From Streptomonospora litoralis (GTDB lineage Bacteria > Actinomycetota > Actinomycetes > Streptosporangiales > Streptosporangiaceae): a stretch of 64,000 bases of DNA. Positions within the stretch are counted from its first letter, which is position 1. Each line of letters opens with the position of its first letter. The position numbers and the translations under genes are program-made. The notes beneath the pieces are model-generated. The model was not told the DNA's origin and searched no databases. It worked only from the letters and a program-made list of their open reading frames with translations. The DNA lies in contig NZ_CP036455.1 of the NCBI RefSeq assembly GCF_004323735.1, forward strand, positions 4,769,101 through 4,833,100, written 5' to 3'. Shown piece by piece: positions 8,435 through 16,826 of the stretch.

Positions 8435-9226
8435 TCAGGAGTCGCCGGCGGGGAAACTGCCGGTGTGCACCAGCTCCTCGGCCAGCGTGATCAGCTTCAC
8501 ATTGAGGTTCTGCGAGGCTTTGGCCAGCAGCGAAAACGCCTGCCGGTCGGTGATCTTGTAGCGCTCGACCAGGATGCCGGTCGCCTCGCCGATGCGCTGA
8601 CGGGTGCGCACGGCCTGCTGCAGGTTGTCGTGCGCTCGCACGTTGGCCAGGGCGACGGCCGCGTGTGCGGCGAGGATCCAGCCGATCTCGTAGGCATCGA
8701 CACCGAAGGCCCGCGGCTGCGTCGAGTACAGGTTCAGCCCGCCGAGGATGTCGTTGTGGGTGAACAGCTGGAACGAGCACATGCTCCCGACCCCCAGCCG
8801 GAGCGCCTGGTCGGTGAACCGGGGCCAGCGCGTCTCCTCCTCGACGGAGTCGACGGAGAACACCTCGCGCACCCAGACGGCTTCGATGCAGGGGCCTTCG
8901 CCCGTGCTGTACTGGATCCCGTCGATCTGCTCCACCAGTGGATCTGTCGCGGCGTGGGTGGAGATGCGGCGCCGCTTCTCCACGAGGGAGACCCCGGCGA
9001 AGTCGCAGCCGTCGATCTCGCTCACCGCCAGGGCGGTGATCTCCTCCAAGGTGGACTGCACACTGTCGTGCGCCAAGAGGTCCCGCGCGAACTCCGCGAA
9101 CGCCTTCGCGACCTCCAGCGCCCCTTCGTCGGCGGATTCGGCACCCGGAGCGGGCTGTACCGGCAGGTCCGCAGGCGCGCCCTCCGTACCCCCCGTGCCC
9201 TCCGGATCGATCGTCGTGCCTGTCAC
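8435..9226 (-). CDS. GAF-ANTAR domain antitermination regulator
   Basis: A 263-residue cytoplasmic regulator. Residues of about 50-190 form a GAF sensor domain (QSTLEEITALAVSEIDGCD at its start, STGEGPCIEAVW, GLNLYS). Residues of about 200-255 are an ANTAR RNA-binding domain (RIGEATGILVERYKITDRQAF then LLAKASQNLN). ANTAR proteins bind paired RNA hairpins and prevent transcription termination. GAF-ANTAR proteins are especially numerous in Actinobacteria. GTG 9226 follows AGGA. The target transcripts and GAF ligand are unknown. It is divergent from the AA10 oxidase across 845 bp. Confidence 0.92.
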   Translation of the reverse strand: MTGTTIDPEGTGGTEGAPADLPVQPAPGAESADEGALEVAKAFAEFARDLLAHDSVQSTLEEITALAVSEIDGCDFAGVSLVEKRRRISTHAATDPLVEQIDGIQYSTGEGPCIEAVWVREVFSVDSVEEETRWPRFTDQALRLGVGSMCSFQLFTHNDILGGLNLYSTQPRAFGVDAYEIGWILAAHAAVALANVRAHDNLQQAVRTRQRIGEATGILVERYKITDRQAFSLLAKASQNLNVKLITLAEELVHTGSFPAGDS

Positions 9227-9577
9227 GTCGTCCTCCCCATCGCATGTGCCGCCGATCGGGCGCCGGGTGCACCGGACCGCGCCGCCCTTCGCCGACCGGC
9301 CCCCGGCGGGCCCGTAGTGCCCGCCGCGGACACACGCGCCGCGGGAGCGACAGCGGTGTGGGAGACGAGCGCCCTAGCGAGGCCACGCTGCCGGGCGGCT
9401 GTGACACAGAGGCGAGTCGCGGGTCGGCAGCGGATACCCCTGCCGGAACCTCCCGGATTGTCCGTTCCTGTCTACCTTCCACCAGACGCGAAGGGAAGTC
9501 TAACTGTAGCGATAGATCGCCCTTACCCCCGATCGCCGCGACGCGGAGCCTCCCTGGAGCGGGCGGTCCGGCGCATG

Positions 9578-9589
9578 CGGTCTAGACCG
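9578..9589. promoter_or_regulatory. DasR-type (dre-like) palindrome upstream of the AA10 gene
   Basis: CGGTCTAGACCG is a 12-bp perfect palindrome whose 10-bp core GGTCTAGACC equals the core of the Streptomyces DasR site (TGGTCTAGACCA). It lies in the 845-bp gap between the GAF-ANTAR gene and the AA10 oxidase, about 480 bp from the oxidase start. DasR controls chitin and GlcNAc genes, so the link is plausible. The rest of the gap (9227-10070) holds nothing else I can assign. Confidence 0.4.
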
Positions 9590-10070
9590 GAACCACGAAG
9601 CGGCGGCGACCGCGCAGGCAGAAAGCCGGAATCCGCAATTCCGGTGGGCAATACCGGTCCTCGCGCGGCACACGGAAACACCCCCGCGTGAGGAGGGAAT
9701 TTCCCGTCGCCACGGAGCGGGGCACGGCCTTGACGGGGTGTGGTCTGCCATTTACGGTCATAACCACTCGGCGGACATGAATTCACGCAGGGTTCGGGTC
9801 GGCGATCTCCGGAATTCAGCGGACGGCGCCGTTCGCCGCCGAGGGCGGAAATTCCGCGCGCCGTGGAATGCTGCGTCGCACGGGTCCGGGTGGGCGGACA
9901 CGCCCCGCGGCGCCGTCAGCGCAGTATCCGCGCGGCCACCGGTACCTCCGGCCGGGCACCGGACCGCACGGCGAGGGCCGATCCGGTCCTCCTACCCCGC
10001 TCCAGCGACGCTCCGATTAGACGGCATCCTGTCGGCCCCGGGGCGGCGCTGCCCGACACGAAGGACTTCC

Positions 10071-10595
10071 ATGAACCTGAAGAAGGCCACCTTCAACACC
10101 GCGGCCGTCGCGGCCGCCACCCCTCTGCTGTTCGCGCTGCTGCCCGCCGCGACGGCCAGCGCGCACGGCTACATCTCCTCGCCGCCGAGCCGCCAGGCCC
10201 AGTGCGCGGCGGGCACCGTCGAATGCGGCCAGATCAAGTGGGAGCCGCAGAGCGTCGAGGGCCCCAAGGGGCTGAAGAGCTGCCACGGCGGCAACGGCCG
10301 CTTCGCCGAACTCAACGACGACAGCAAGGACTGGGAGGTCACCCCGGTCGGCAGCAGCGTCGACTTCACCTGGTCGCTGACCGCGATGCACGCCACCGCG
10401 ACGTGGAACTACTACATCGGCGACGACCTGGTCGCCTCGTTCGACGGCGGGGGCGAGCAGCCGCCGTCCACGTTCACCCACAACGTCAACCTGAGCGGCT
10501 ACAGCGGCGAGCAGAAGATCCTGGCCGTGTGGAACGTCGCCGACACCGCCAACGCGTTCTACTCCTGCGTCGACGTCAACGTCGGCGCCGCCTGA
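10071..10595 (+). CDS. AA10 lytic polysaccharide monooxygenase (secreted)
   Basis: A 174-residue secreted copper oxidase that cleaves crystalline chitin or cellulose. The signal peptide ends at ATASA, leaving His32 as the new first residue, as the copper histidine brace requires. The second brace histidine is His107 in AMHATATWNYY. The start HGYISSPPSRQAQC, the segment GTVECGQIKWEPQSVEG, and Cys pairs are typical of small single-domain chitin-active AA10 proteins; no binding module is attached. ATG 10071 follows AAGGA. A dre-like site lies upstream and a strong hairpin downstream. Substrate preference is inferred. Confidence 0.93.
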   Translation: MNLKKATFNTAAVAAATPLLFALLPAATASAHGYISSPPSRQAQCAAGTVECGQIKWEPQSVEGPKGLKSCHGGNGRFAELNDDSKDWEVTPVGSSVDFTWSLTAMHATATWNYYIGDDLVASFDGGGEQPPSTFTHNVNLSGYSGEQKILAVWNVADTANAFYSCVDVNVGAA

Positions 10596-10619
10596 GCGAA
10601 CCGGCCGCAGTGGCGGAGC

Positions 10620-10655
10620 GGACCGCGCGGGGGCCGACGGGCCCCGGCGCGGTCC
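10620..10655 (+). terminator. Hairpin after the AA10 gene
   Basis: The arms GGACCGCGC...GGCC and GGCC...GCGCGGTCC pair nearly perfectly around GACG, 25 bp after the stop codon. No T run follows, as is usual in high-GC actinobacteria. Confidence 0.6.
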
Positions 10656-10850
10656 GCCCGCGCGCCGAGCCTTTCCCGAATCCCGGAAATTCGCGGAGTG
10701 AAAACCCGGCCCAGAGTGGCGTCCCGCTCGGCGAACCGTCCGCGGAACCGGCTGCGTGAACGGTGTGCCGCATCGCCGTAATCGCACGTCCAGCGCTTTT
10801 CCGTGCCTCGCGGACGATTTTTCGCGCCCGCTTCGGCGCGGAATGGGGAA

Positions 10851-11390
10851 TCACATTCCGGTGGTTCCGTCCAGCCTTTCCCGCAGCAGATCGGCGTGCC
10901 CGTTGTGCCGGGCGTATTCGGCCATCATCTGCACCAGGACCGTGCGCAGGGACACCTGCGTTCCGGTGCGCCTGCGGACACCGGTGTCCTCCAGCGACGC
11001 CGCATCGACGATCCGCCGGGACCACTCGACCTCCCTGCACCATGCGGCCGCCGCCTCGCCCGGCTCCCCGTCGGTGTCGTTGAAGTCGAGGTCTGGATCG
11101 TCGTCGGAGTAATGGAGCAGGGGCACCTGCTCATCGGCGAACTGGATGCGGAACTACCAACGCTCGACGTCGGCCATGTGCCGCACGATCCCGTGCAGCG
11201 ACAGGTTCGAGGGCGGCACGGCGCGCTCGGACAGCCGGGGCGTCGCGACCCCGGCGCACTTGAGCTGCAGCGTCTTCCGGTGCCAGTCCAGAAACGACAC
11301 GAGAGTCTCGCGCTCGCCGCCCACATCGACCGGGGCGAGGCGCGGATCGTCGGCCAGGCGCGGCGCGTAGGAACCCGGGTCGTCGGTCAC
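10851..11390 (-). pseudogene. DinB/DUF664-fold gene interrupted by a single in-frame stop
   Basis: From GTG 11390 the frame reads a DinB-like (DUF664) start: ERETLVSFLDWHRKTLQLKCAG, then SNLSLHGIVRHMADVERW. A TAG at 11154-11156 stops it. The same frame continues without shift: FRIQFADEQVPLLHYSDDDPD, then VSLRTVLVQMMAEYARHNGHADLLRE to the stop at 10851. Both halves match one family in order, and the three metal-site His positions are intact (DWHRKT, RHMAD, EYARHNGH). TAG differs from Trp TGG by one base, and a Trp is usual after VER-W/G. DinB-fold proteins of this group are metal- and thiol-dependent enzymes. Confidence 0.8.
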
Positions 11391-11502
11391 GGGGCGCTCC
11401 TCGGGTTGTGCGCGATCGGCGCGGCCGGGCGAGGCCGCACCGCCGATCCTGGCACGCGACGCTGACATCGGAGAGGCGGGGCAGAACGGGAACGGCCACG
11501 GT

Positions 11503-12039
11503 TCAGCCTCCGTTCCGTCCGCCGGCGTCGGCGGAAGCGTTTTCGAGCGCCTCCATGCGCCGGATGTTGCGGTACACGATGACCAGCGGGATCGCGCCGA
11601 GCACCCCGAATGAGGCGCTGACCAGCATCCACGTCGGCGGGATCTGCCGGATCGGGCCGCAGATCAGCGCGATCGGGACGACACCGGCGCAGGCGATCAG
11701 GCCGAACTGCACCACCCACACGTTGCGCACCGGGTCGCGGAGCGGACCATAGAACGCGACCGCGATGGCCAAGTGCGCGAAGGCCAGCCAGTCCGTGCCG
11801 TAGAGGACGAAGGGGTGGTGCCGGTCGACGTGCTGCAGACCGCTACTGACCCGCTCGCTCCAGTCGACGAGTCCGGGCAGGAGACCGGGAGCCGGCGAGC
11901 CCGGCGCCGACAGCAGCCGGTGCGCCCACTGCGCCTCGGCGACCAGCGGAAACGCGGTCAGGCCGCTGAGGACAAGCCCGACGACGAACACGGTCAGCCA
12001 GAACCTGATACGCCGCAGCAGTGCCCGTCGCTCCTCCAT
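11503..12039 (-). CDS. Four-helix membrane protein, unknown function
   Basis: A 178-residue membrane protein starting at ATG 12039. A basic start (MEERRALLRRIRFWL) leads into helix one. An extracellular loop with WSERVSSGLQHVDRHHP follows, then helices near residues 75-95, 105-125 and 140-160. A hydrophilic tail ends the protein. The loop's HHPF and the inter-helix YGTDWLAFAHLAIA segment are distinctive, but I cannot name a family. The frame continues upstream into repeat sequence that is not part of the gene. Confidence 0.75.
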   Translation of the reverse strand: MEERRALLRRIRFWLTVFVVGLVLSGLTAFPLVAEAQWAHRLLSAPGSPAPGLLPGLVDWSERVSSGLQHVDRHHPFVLYGTDWLAFAHLAIAVAFYGPLRDPVRNVWVVQFGLIACAGVVPIALICGPIRQIPPTWMLVSASFGVLGAIPLVIVYRNIRRMEALENASADAGGRNGG

Positions 12040-12128
12040 GCCGAGCACCCTAGACGAGTGGGGCCGCCGTCGGGAGGAGCGGCGACGGCGGCAGCGGGGT
12101 GGGCCCGCGGACACCGGTTCCGGTGCCC

Positions 12129-12278
12129 GCCGGTGGCGGTGCGTGGCGGAGGGGCAGCTCGGGTCTGCTGGGCGGCCTTGCTGATCTGCCGGGCGACGGG
12201 CGGGCTTCACTGGAAAGCGGCGCCGAGGGCGGCGGGCGGTCGGGCCTGCGGCTCACCGGGTCGGGTGTTCGCCGGTGG
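12129..12278 (+). repeat. Dispersed outer unit, plus copy
   Basis: Diverged copy of the roughly 140-bp unit that is tandem at 58.4 kb. Shared words include CTCGGGTCTGCTGGGCGGCC, AAGCGGCGCCGAGGGCGGCG and CGCCGGTGGCGGTGCGTGGC. Confidence 0.8.
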
Positions 12279-12631
12279 TGGTGGTCGGCGGGGGCGGCGA
12301 CGCCGGCGGGGCCGGGCCGGTGGTGGTCGGGGGCGGCGGTCACCGGCCCCGACCCCCGGCCGCGGGTGGTCGAACTCCCGGGGGCGCCGCCCGGTCGTCG
12401 GCGGGGCCTGATGCGGGGCGGTCGGCGGTCCTGCGGCCGGATCGGGGTCACGAGATGCACGTACGTGCGGCGGCATCGGCCTCGGCGCCGCCCCGAGGCG
12501 CCACCCGCGCATCGTCATTTCGCGACACGAGACAACACGGGGTGTTTTGTCCTCCAATGCCCGAGTTTCCGGTAGGCCCGCCCCCCGCCGCGGCGGCGAT
12601 GGCGCACGAGGCGCGCCGAATGGCGCGAAAA

Positions 12632-12885
12632 CGCTCCCGGCGTCGACTTTTCGTGCACCTCGTGGTCGCCGCGTCCGCCGACGCCGTCCGCAAAACGGGC
12701 ATAAACCCCTCAAAAGACCGCCCCATCGGGGGGTGGGGCAACCGGAGGCGACACCGGGGCGCCACGAGCGACGTGTCGTCGCCCCCCGGGCCCTCGATCC
12801 GGCGCACCCCCGGGCCGTGCGGGCACCCGCGACCGCGCCACACCGCGCGGCCTCCGGCCTGCGCGGGCCCGGCCGGAACACGGCG
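12632..12885 (+). repeat. Conserved core segment of the composite element
   Basis: About 254 bp aligning with the reverse complement of 59429-59678. Both copies share GTCGACTTTTCGTGCACCTC at one end, CGAGCGACGTGTCGTCGCCC in the middle and ACACGGCG at the other end, as well as a CCCCATCGGGG hairpin. Protein-level similarity between copies switches reading frame partway, so it is not a plain coding unit. Confidence 0.75.
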
Positions 12886-13064
12886 GCGCCTCCCAGTCCC
12901 GGCGCCCGCGCCCGCTATGTCCGAGGTGCCGGAGTCGGCCGCGGAGGTCGTGGCGATCGCGGCCGAATTCCCAAAGAACGCCGCTGGATCTCGTCATACG
13001 GGCACGATCGCCGCGCCGCCCTGCGACTTAACGGGCACGCGAGCGCCTCCCGGCTCCCCGGCCT

Positions 13065-13262
13065 CCTCGCCGCCCCCGCCGCACGAGCCACCCGCGAGCA
13101 CCCGAACCGACGACCGCGGGCCCGGCCATCCACCGTCCTCGCTGCGGCTTTCCGGTGAAGTCCGCCCGACACCCGGCAGACCGACAAGGCCGCCCAGCAG
13201 ACCCGAGCCGCCCCTCCGCCGGCCGCCACCGGCGAGCACCCGAACCGACGACCGCAGGCCCC
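13065..13262 (-). repeat. Dispersed outer unit, minus copies
   Basis: One complete and one partial unit in minus orientation. GCGAGCACCCGAACCGACGA occurs twice, about 140 bp apart, around GACAAGGCCGCCCAGCAGAC. Confidence 0.75.
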
Positions 13263-13455
13263 GGCGGCTACGGCACCGAGTCTCCCCGACCCGGCAACTC
13301 CCATTAGGCCGCGCAGCGAAACGGGAATCCGCCGAAGGCGACACAGGGCCGGCCTCCAAGCTGCAAGACCTGACGGTCGGCGTCGGGGCTCCGTCGTCGG
13401 CGCCGGCTACCGGCCTCCAGCGGCCTCCGCGCCCCGAGCCGGCGCCGCAGACGGG

Positions 13456-13488
13456 CGGTCCCCGGAGTCCGGAGGGCTCCGGGGACCG
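13456..13488 (-). terminator. Terminator hairpin after the L,D-transpeptidase
   Basis: A 12-bp perfect stem (CGGTCCCCGGAG / CTCCGGGGACCG) with a 9-base loop lies 37 bp beyond the stop of the minus-strand gene. Confidence 0.65.
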
Positions 13489-13524
13489 TAGGGGCCGGTG
13501 TGCGGCAGAGGCGGGCGGACGGTC

Positions 13525-14277
13525 TCAGCGGACCACGATCGGGGTGCCGTTGGTGGCGTGGCCGTTGGTCCACAGCCAGTCCATGGCCGGGATGCTGACC
13601 CGAACGCAGCCGTGGGAGGCCGGGTAGGGCGGGACCGAGGAGTAGCCGTGCACGGCGATCCCGCCGTTGAAGTAGACGGGCCGGTAGAGGGAGCCCAGCG
13701 GGCCGTCGTCCCAGCCGTCGACACGGCGGAAGATGCCGTACTCGCCGGTGGGCGTGACGGCGACCTTGGTTTGCCCCTCGGAGGTGTAGGTCGCCCCCGA
13801 TCCGGTCGAAGTGTTCAGGATGTGGCGCACTTCGCCGTCGCGGACCACCAGCAGCAGCTGCCGGTCCAAGTCGACCTCGATCACCTCGCCCGAGGAACTG
13901 CTCGCCGCGGGGCGCGGCCCCTCGGCCAGCGCCGCCCGGGTGTTGGGACCCACGATCCCGTCGCGCCCGATACCCGCCGCCTTCTGCAGGGCGAAGACGG
14001 CCTGGCTGGTGCGGACGTCGAACTCGCCGTCGGCCGGGCCGAGCCAGTAGCCCAGTTCTTTCAGGCGCCGCTCGACCTCGCGCACCTCCGGCCCGGAGTC
14101 GCCCCGGCTCAGCAGCGGTTGCTCACCGGACTGCGCCGGGGCGGCCGGAGGCGCCGCAGAGGGGGTCGTCGCCGCGTGCGCCGCCGCGCTCCAGCCGCCA
14201 GCGGTCACGGCCGCAAGCGCGACGCAGGCCGCGATCCTCATGCAATGAACACGGATGCCGGACTTGTGTGCTTCCAT
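13525..14277 (-). CDS. L,D-transpeptidase (YkuD) with peptidoglycan-binding domain
   Basis: A secreted wall cross-linking enzyme of about 250 residues. An N-terminal signal peptide (CVALAAVTAGGWSAAAHA) is followed by a Pro/Ala linker, then a PG_binding_1 domain (SRGDSGPEVREVERRLKELGYW, then VFALQKAAGIGRDGIVGPNTRAAL), then the YkuD domain ending with IAVHGYSSVPPYPASHGCVRVS, which holds the catalytic His and Cys. This fold forms 3-3 cross-links between meso-diaminopimelate residues. ATG 14277 is used; the internal ATG at 14241 also leaves a good signal peptide. No strong ribosome site decides between them. Confidence 0.93.
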   Translation of the reverse strand: MEAHKSGIRVHCMRIAACVALAAVTAGGWSAAAHAATTPSAAPPAAPAQSGEQPLLSRGDSGPEVREVERRLKELGYWLGPADGEFDVRTSQAVFALQKAAGIGRDGIVGPNTRAALAEGPRPAASSSSGEVIEVDLDRQLLLVVRDGEVRHILNTSTGSGATYTSEGQTKVAVTPTGEYGIFRRVDGWDDGPLGSLYRPVYFNGGIAVHGYSSVPPYPASHGCVRVSIPAMDWLWTNGHATNGTPIVVR

Positions 14278-14565
14278 GCCGGGCTTTTTACCCGCACATG
14301 ACCCTGACATGACGCTGGGAACACCGGTCGGCACACAGCGCACCCATGTCCGATGGTGCGTATGGGACTTGTGTCGCGGGCTTCGCCATGCGCACAGCGA
14401 GAATCGGCGCGGTAAACCTGCCGAGCATGGCCGGATCGCGCCGAATGGTTCCTGTGCCGCGACCACCGTGCCGCGGTCGCCGGAGCGCAGCGCACGAGCC
14501 GCCCCGGCGTCCAGGGCGCCCGAGGAAGGGGCGGCCCGCGGCCTGAGCGACAGGGCCGGCGCGAT

Positions 14566-15462
14566 CTAGCGTGGCGGAAAGCTTGCGTAGTACCCCGCGG
14601 CCATGTCCTCCTCGCCGTGGCCCGCCTGGGCCGCCCGCAGCATGCGGTTCTCCGACGCCGCCGCCAGGTCCGCGCGCACGCCCGCCTGCTCGGCGGCCTC
14701 GCGCACCAGGCGGGCGTCCTTGGCGGCGTTGGTCACCGAGAAGCTGGGCGTGTAGTCCCCGCCCAGAATGACCTCCGCCTTGGCGTGCAGGTATCCGCTG
14801 TCCAGCGGGCCGCCCGAGACCAGGTCCAGGAAGGCGCGGGGGTCCGTACCCAGCGCTTCGGCGAGCGCGAGCGCCTCGCCGGTTGCCGAGGTCAGCGCCA
14901 GTACCCAGCTGTTGGCGACCAGTTTGAGGCGGCTCGCCGCGCCGATCGCGTCCATGCCCACGGTGCGTGCGCCGATCGCGTCGAAGACGGGTGCGGCGCG
15001 CTCACGCGCCCCCTGCGGGCCCGCCGCCAGCACCGTGAGTGCGCCCTGTTCGGCAGGGGCACGCGTGCCCAGTACCGGGGCGTCGACGAACTCCAACTCC
15101 AACTGGGCGGCCCGCGCGGCCAGGCCCTCGATGGCCTCGGCCCCCACGGTGGTGGTCTGCACCCAGACCGCGCCGCGGGGCGGCGTGAGACCGGCCATCA
15201 GCGAGGCCACCGTGTCTCCGTCGGTGAGCATGGTCACGACGATGTCGGCGTCGGCGACCGCGTCGGCTGCGCTGTCGGCGACGGTGCAGCCGTCCTCGGC
15301 CAGCGGCCGGGCCTTGGCAGCGGTGCGGTTCCACACCCGCACGGGCATGCCGGCGGCGGCGATGTTGCGGGCCATGGGCGCACCCATGATCCCGGTGCCC
15401 AGGACGGCGACCCGGGGCTGCCCGGCCGGGGACGACATGGATGAAGGCTCCGTTGCGTTCAT
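14566..15462 (-). CDS. NAD(P)-dependent beta-hydroxyacid dehydrogenase family protein
   Basis: A 298-residue enzyme of the 3-hydroxyisobutyrate dehydrogenase/6-phosphogluconate dehydrogenase superfamily. The Rossmann motif VAVLGTGIMGAPMARNIA starts near residue 18. DAPVLGTRAPAEQGALTVLAAG is the substrate segment, and the catalytic Lys is in ASRLKLVANSW. The C-terminal helical domain includes DARLVREAAEQAGV. Members oxidise 3-hydroxy acids or reduce imines or glyoxylate; the substrate cannot be read from sequence. The ATG at 15462 is used, though an internal ATG lies eight codons on. The 500-bp gap upstream (15463-15965) shows no assignable feature. Confidence 0.88.
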   Translation of the reverse strand: MNATEPSSMSSPAGQPRVAVLGTGIMGAPMARNIAAAGMPVRVWNRTAAKARPLAEDGCTVADSAADAVADADIVVTMLTDGDTVASLMAGLTPPRGAVWVQTTTVGAEAIEGLAARAAQLELEFVDAPVLGTRAPAEQGALTVLAAGPQGARERAAPVFDAIGARTVGMDAIGAASRLKLVANSWVLALTSATGEALALAEALGTDPRAFLDLVSGGPLDSGYLHAKAEVILGGDYTPSFSVTNAAKDARLVREAAEQAGVRADLAAASENRMLRAAQAGHGEEDMAAGYYASFPPR

Positions 15463-15965
15463 GCCTGCAAGCTACCGTCCCGAGGGCGTCGGAAAACGTG
15501 ACCTGCGGCGCTCGGCCGTACCGGGTTCCCGTCGCCGTGTACCTGTGGCCATGTCCGACGCCGGCACTGATCACGACGGCCGGTACAGGACCGGCGTCGG
15601 AAGTCGGGGCAGGCCGCCCGCACCGTCCGCCACGCTGCGGACCGCAAGACGGCACGGGTCTCGCGCACCGGCGACCTGGCCTCCTGGTCGGCGCCGTCGC
15701 CGGTGGCGCCCGATCCGTCTCTCCGCTCCGGCGAGGGCCGGGAATCGGGCCGGGCAGACTGCGCAGGCGCATCCCATCCGGGTGGTCGATCGAGGTCATG
15801 TGGATTCGGTCGGGCGTGAAGCACCGGGCATCCAGGGCCCAATGCCGCACCGCAAGCGGGTGGGCCTGCATGCGGCGCGCGCTTGGCGCGTGCCGCGCAC
15901 CCGGTCACGTGCTAGAAGGTGGACCGTCCTGCGAGAACCGGCCCGGATGAGGAGTTCCGACGCCC

Positions 15966-16745
15966 ATGCCCCGAGGTCGTACCGGCGGTCGGCGGCGCGC
16001 GCGCTTGTGCGCGTGCGTGCTGGCCGCATTCGCCGCCGAGTCCGCATTCTGCGGAGTCGCACACGCCGAGAACTCCGATACACAGCCGCCGGTCGGCGCC
16101 CCCGCCGCGGCCGGGCCCGCGCCGACCGACCGGCCGCAGCCGCCCGGCCCGCCGCGGCCGCCCCTCCAAGCGGCGCCGGAACCACCCGCGCCGCCTGAAC
16201 CACCGCAGCCCCCTCGGCCGCCGCGACCGCACCCGCCCGGCCCTCCCGAGGCGCCCGAGGCGCCCGAGGTGCCCACTCCCCCGTTCCGGCCCGAGTGTCC
16301 CGAGCCGCCCGAACCGGTGCCGCCCGAGCCGGACCCTTCGCATCCCCCGGAATCCCCCGAGCCGGAACCGCCGGCGCCGCCCGAGCCTCCGGAGGAGCCG
16401 ACACCCGAGCCTCCGGAACGCCCCGATCCGCCCGAACCGGCTCCCCCGTCCGCCGAACCACGCCTGCCCGCGCAGCGGGTCGTGCCCGCGACGCCCGTGG
16501 CCGCGGTGGCGCCGGAGCCGACGCAGCCGGCTCCGGAACCGCCCGTCCCCGAGGCATCCCCTTCCGAGGAGCCCTCCCCGCCGACCCCCGCGCCGCCGGA
16601 GGAGACGGAACTGTTCGCCGGCACCCCGCTGATCGAAGGCCAGGAGCGCAGCGGCCCAGACGGTTTCGCACCGATGCAGATCATGGTGATCGTCGTACTC
16701 ATCGCCGCATCGGCGGCTGTGGGAGCCTCGGGCGCCCGCCGCTGA
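15966..16745 (+). CDS. Pro/Glu-rich wall-spanning protein with C-terminal membrane anchor
   Basis: A 259-residue protein. It has a basic start and signal peptide (CVLAAFAAESAFCGVAHA), then about 180 residues dominated by Pro and Glu in PEPP/PPEP-type repeats, then a short hydrophilic segment and a C-terminal hydrophobic helix (MQIMVIVVLIAASAAVGA) ending in a GARR tail. The layout is that of a stiff spacer that carries its ends across the cell wall. No enzymatic domain is present. GAGGAG precedes the ATG. The low-complexity part may vary in length between strains. Confidence 0.75.
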   Translation: MPRGRTGGRRRARLCACVLAAFAAESAFCGVAHAENSDTQPPVGAPAAAGPAPTDRPQPPGPPRPPLQAAPEPPAPPEPPQPPRPPRPHPPGPPEAPEAPEVPTPPFRPECPEPPEPVPPEPDPSHPPESPEPEPPAPPEPPEEPTPEPPERPDPPEPAPPSAEPRLPAQRVVPATPVAAVAPEPTQPAPEPPVPEASPSEEPSPPTPAPPEETELFAGTPLIEGQERSGPDGFAPMQIMVIVVLIAASAAVGASGARR

Positions 16746-16771
16746 CGCCTCCGGCCGCCCGCCTTCGGCCC

Positions 16772-16811
16772 CGCGGCTCCGCAGACCGGCTGATCCGGCT
16801 TCGGAGCCGCG
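16772..16811. terminator. Bidirectional hairpin between convergent genes
   Basis: The 10-bp perfect arms CGCGGCTCCG and CGGAGCCGCG lie 20-35 bp from both converging stop codons. An inner CCGG pair shortens the loop. Confidence 0.6.
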
Positions 16812-16826
16812 ACCGCCTCCTCGGCG

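Larger units (their letters stand above)
12129..13262. mobile_element. Composite non-coding repeat element, copy 1
   Basis: This 1.1-kb gene-free island has an outer unit in plus orientation on the left (12129-12278) and related units in minus orientation on the right (13065-13262). A 254-bp core (12632-12885) lies between, and a 70-bp segment (12410-12482) is shared with the element at 31 kb. The same architecture recurs at 58.4-59.9 kb. No transposase or coding gene is visible; the long open frames here come from GC bias and the repeats. Mobility is inferred from dispersal only. Confidence 0.6.

Noticed and set aside
12275-13627. 450-residue plus-strand reading frame across the repeat island
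   Set aside because: It runs through repeat units and into the antisense of the L,D-transpeptidase gene; no coding similarity persists in one frame.
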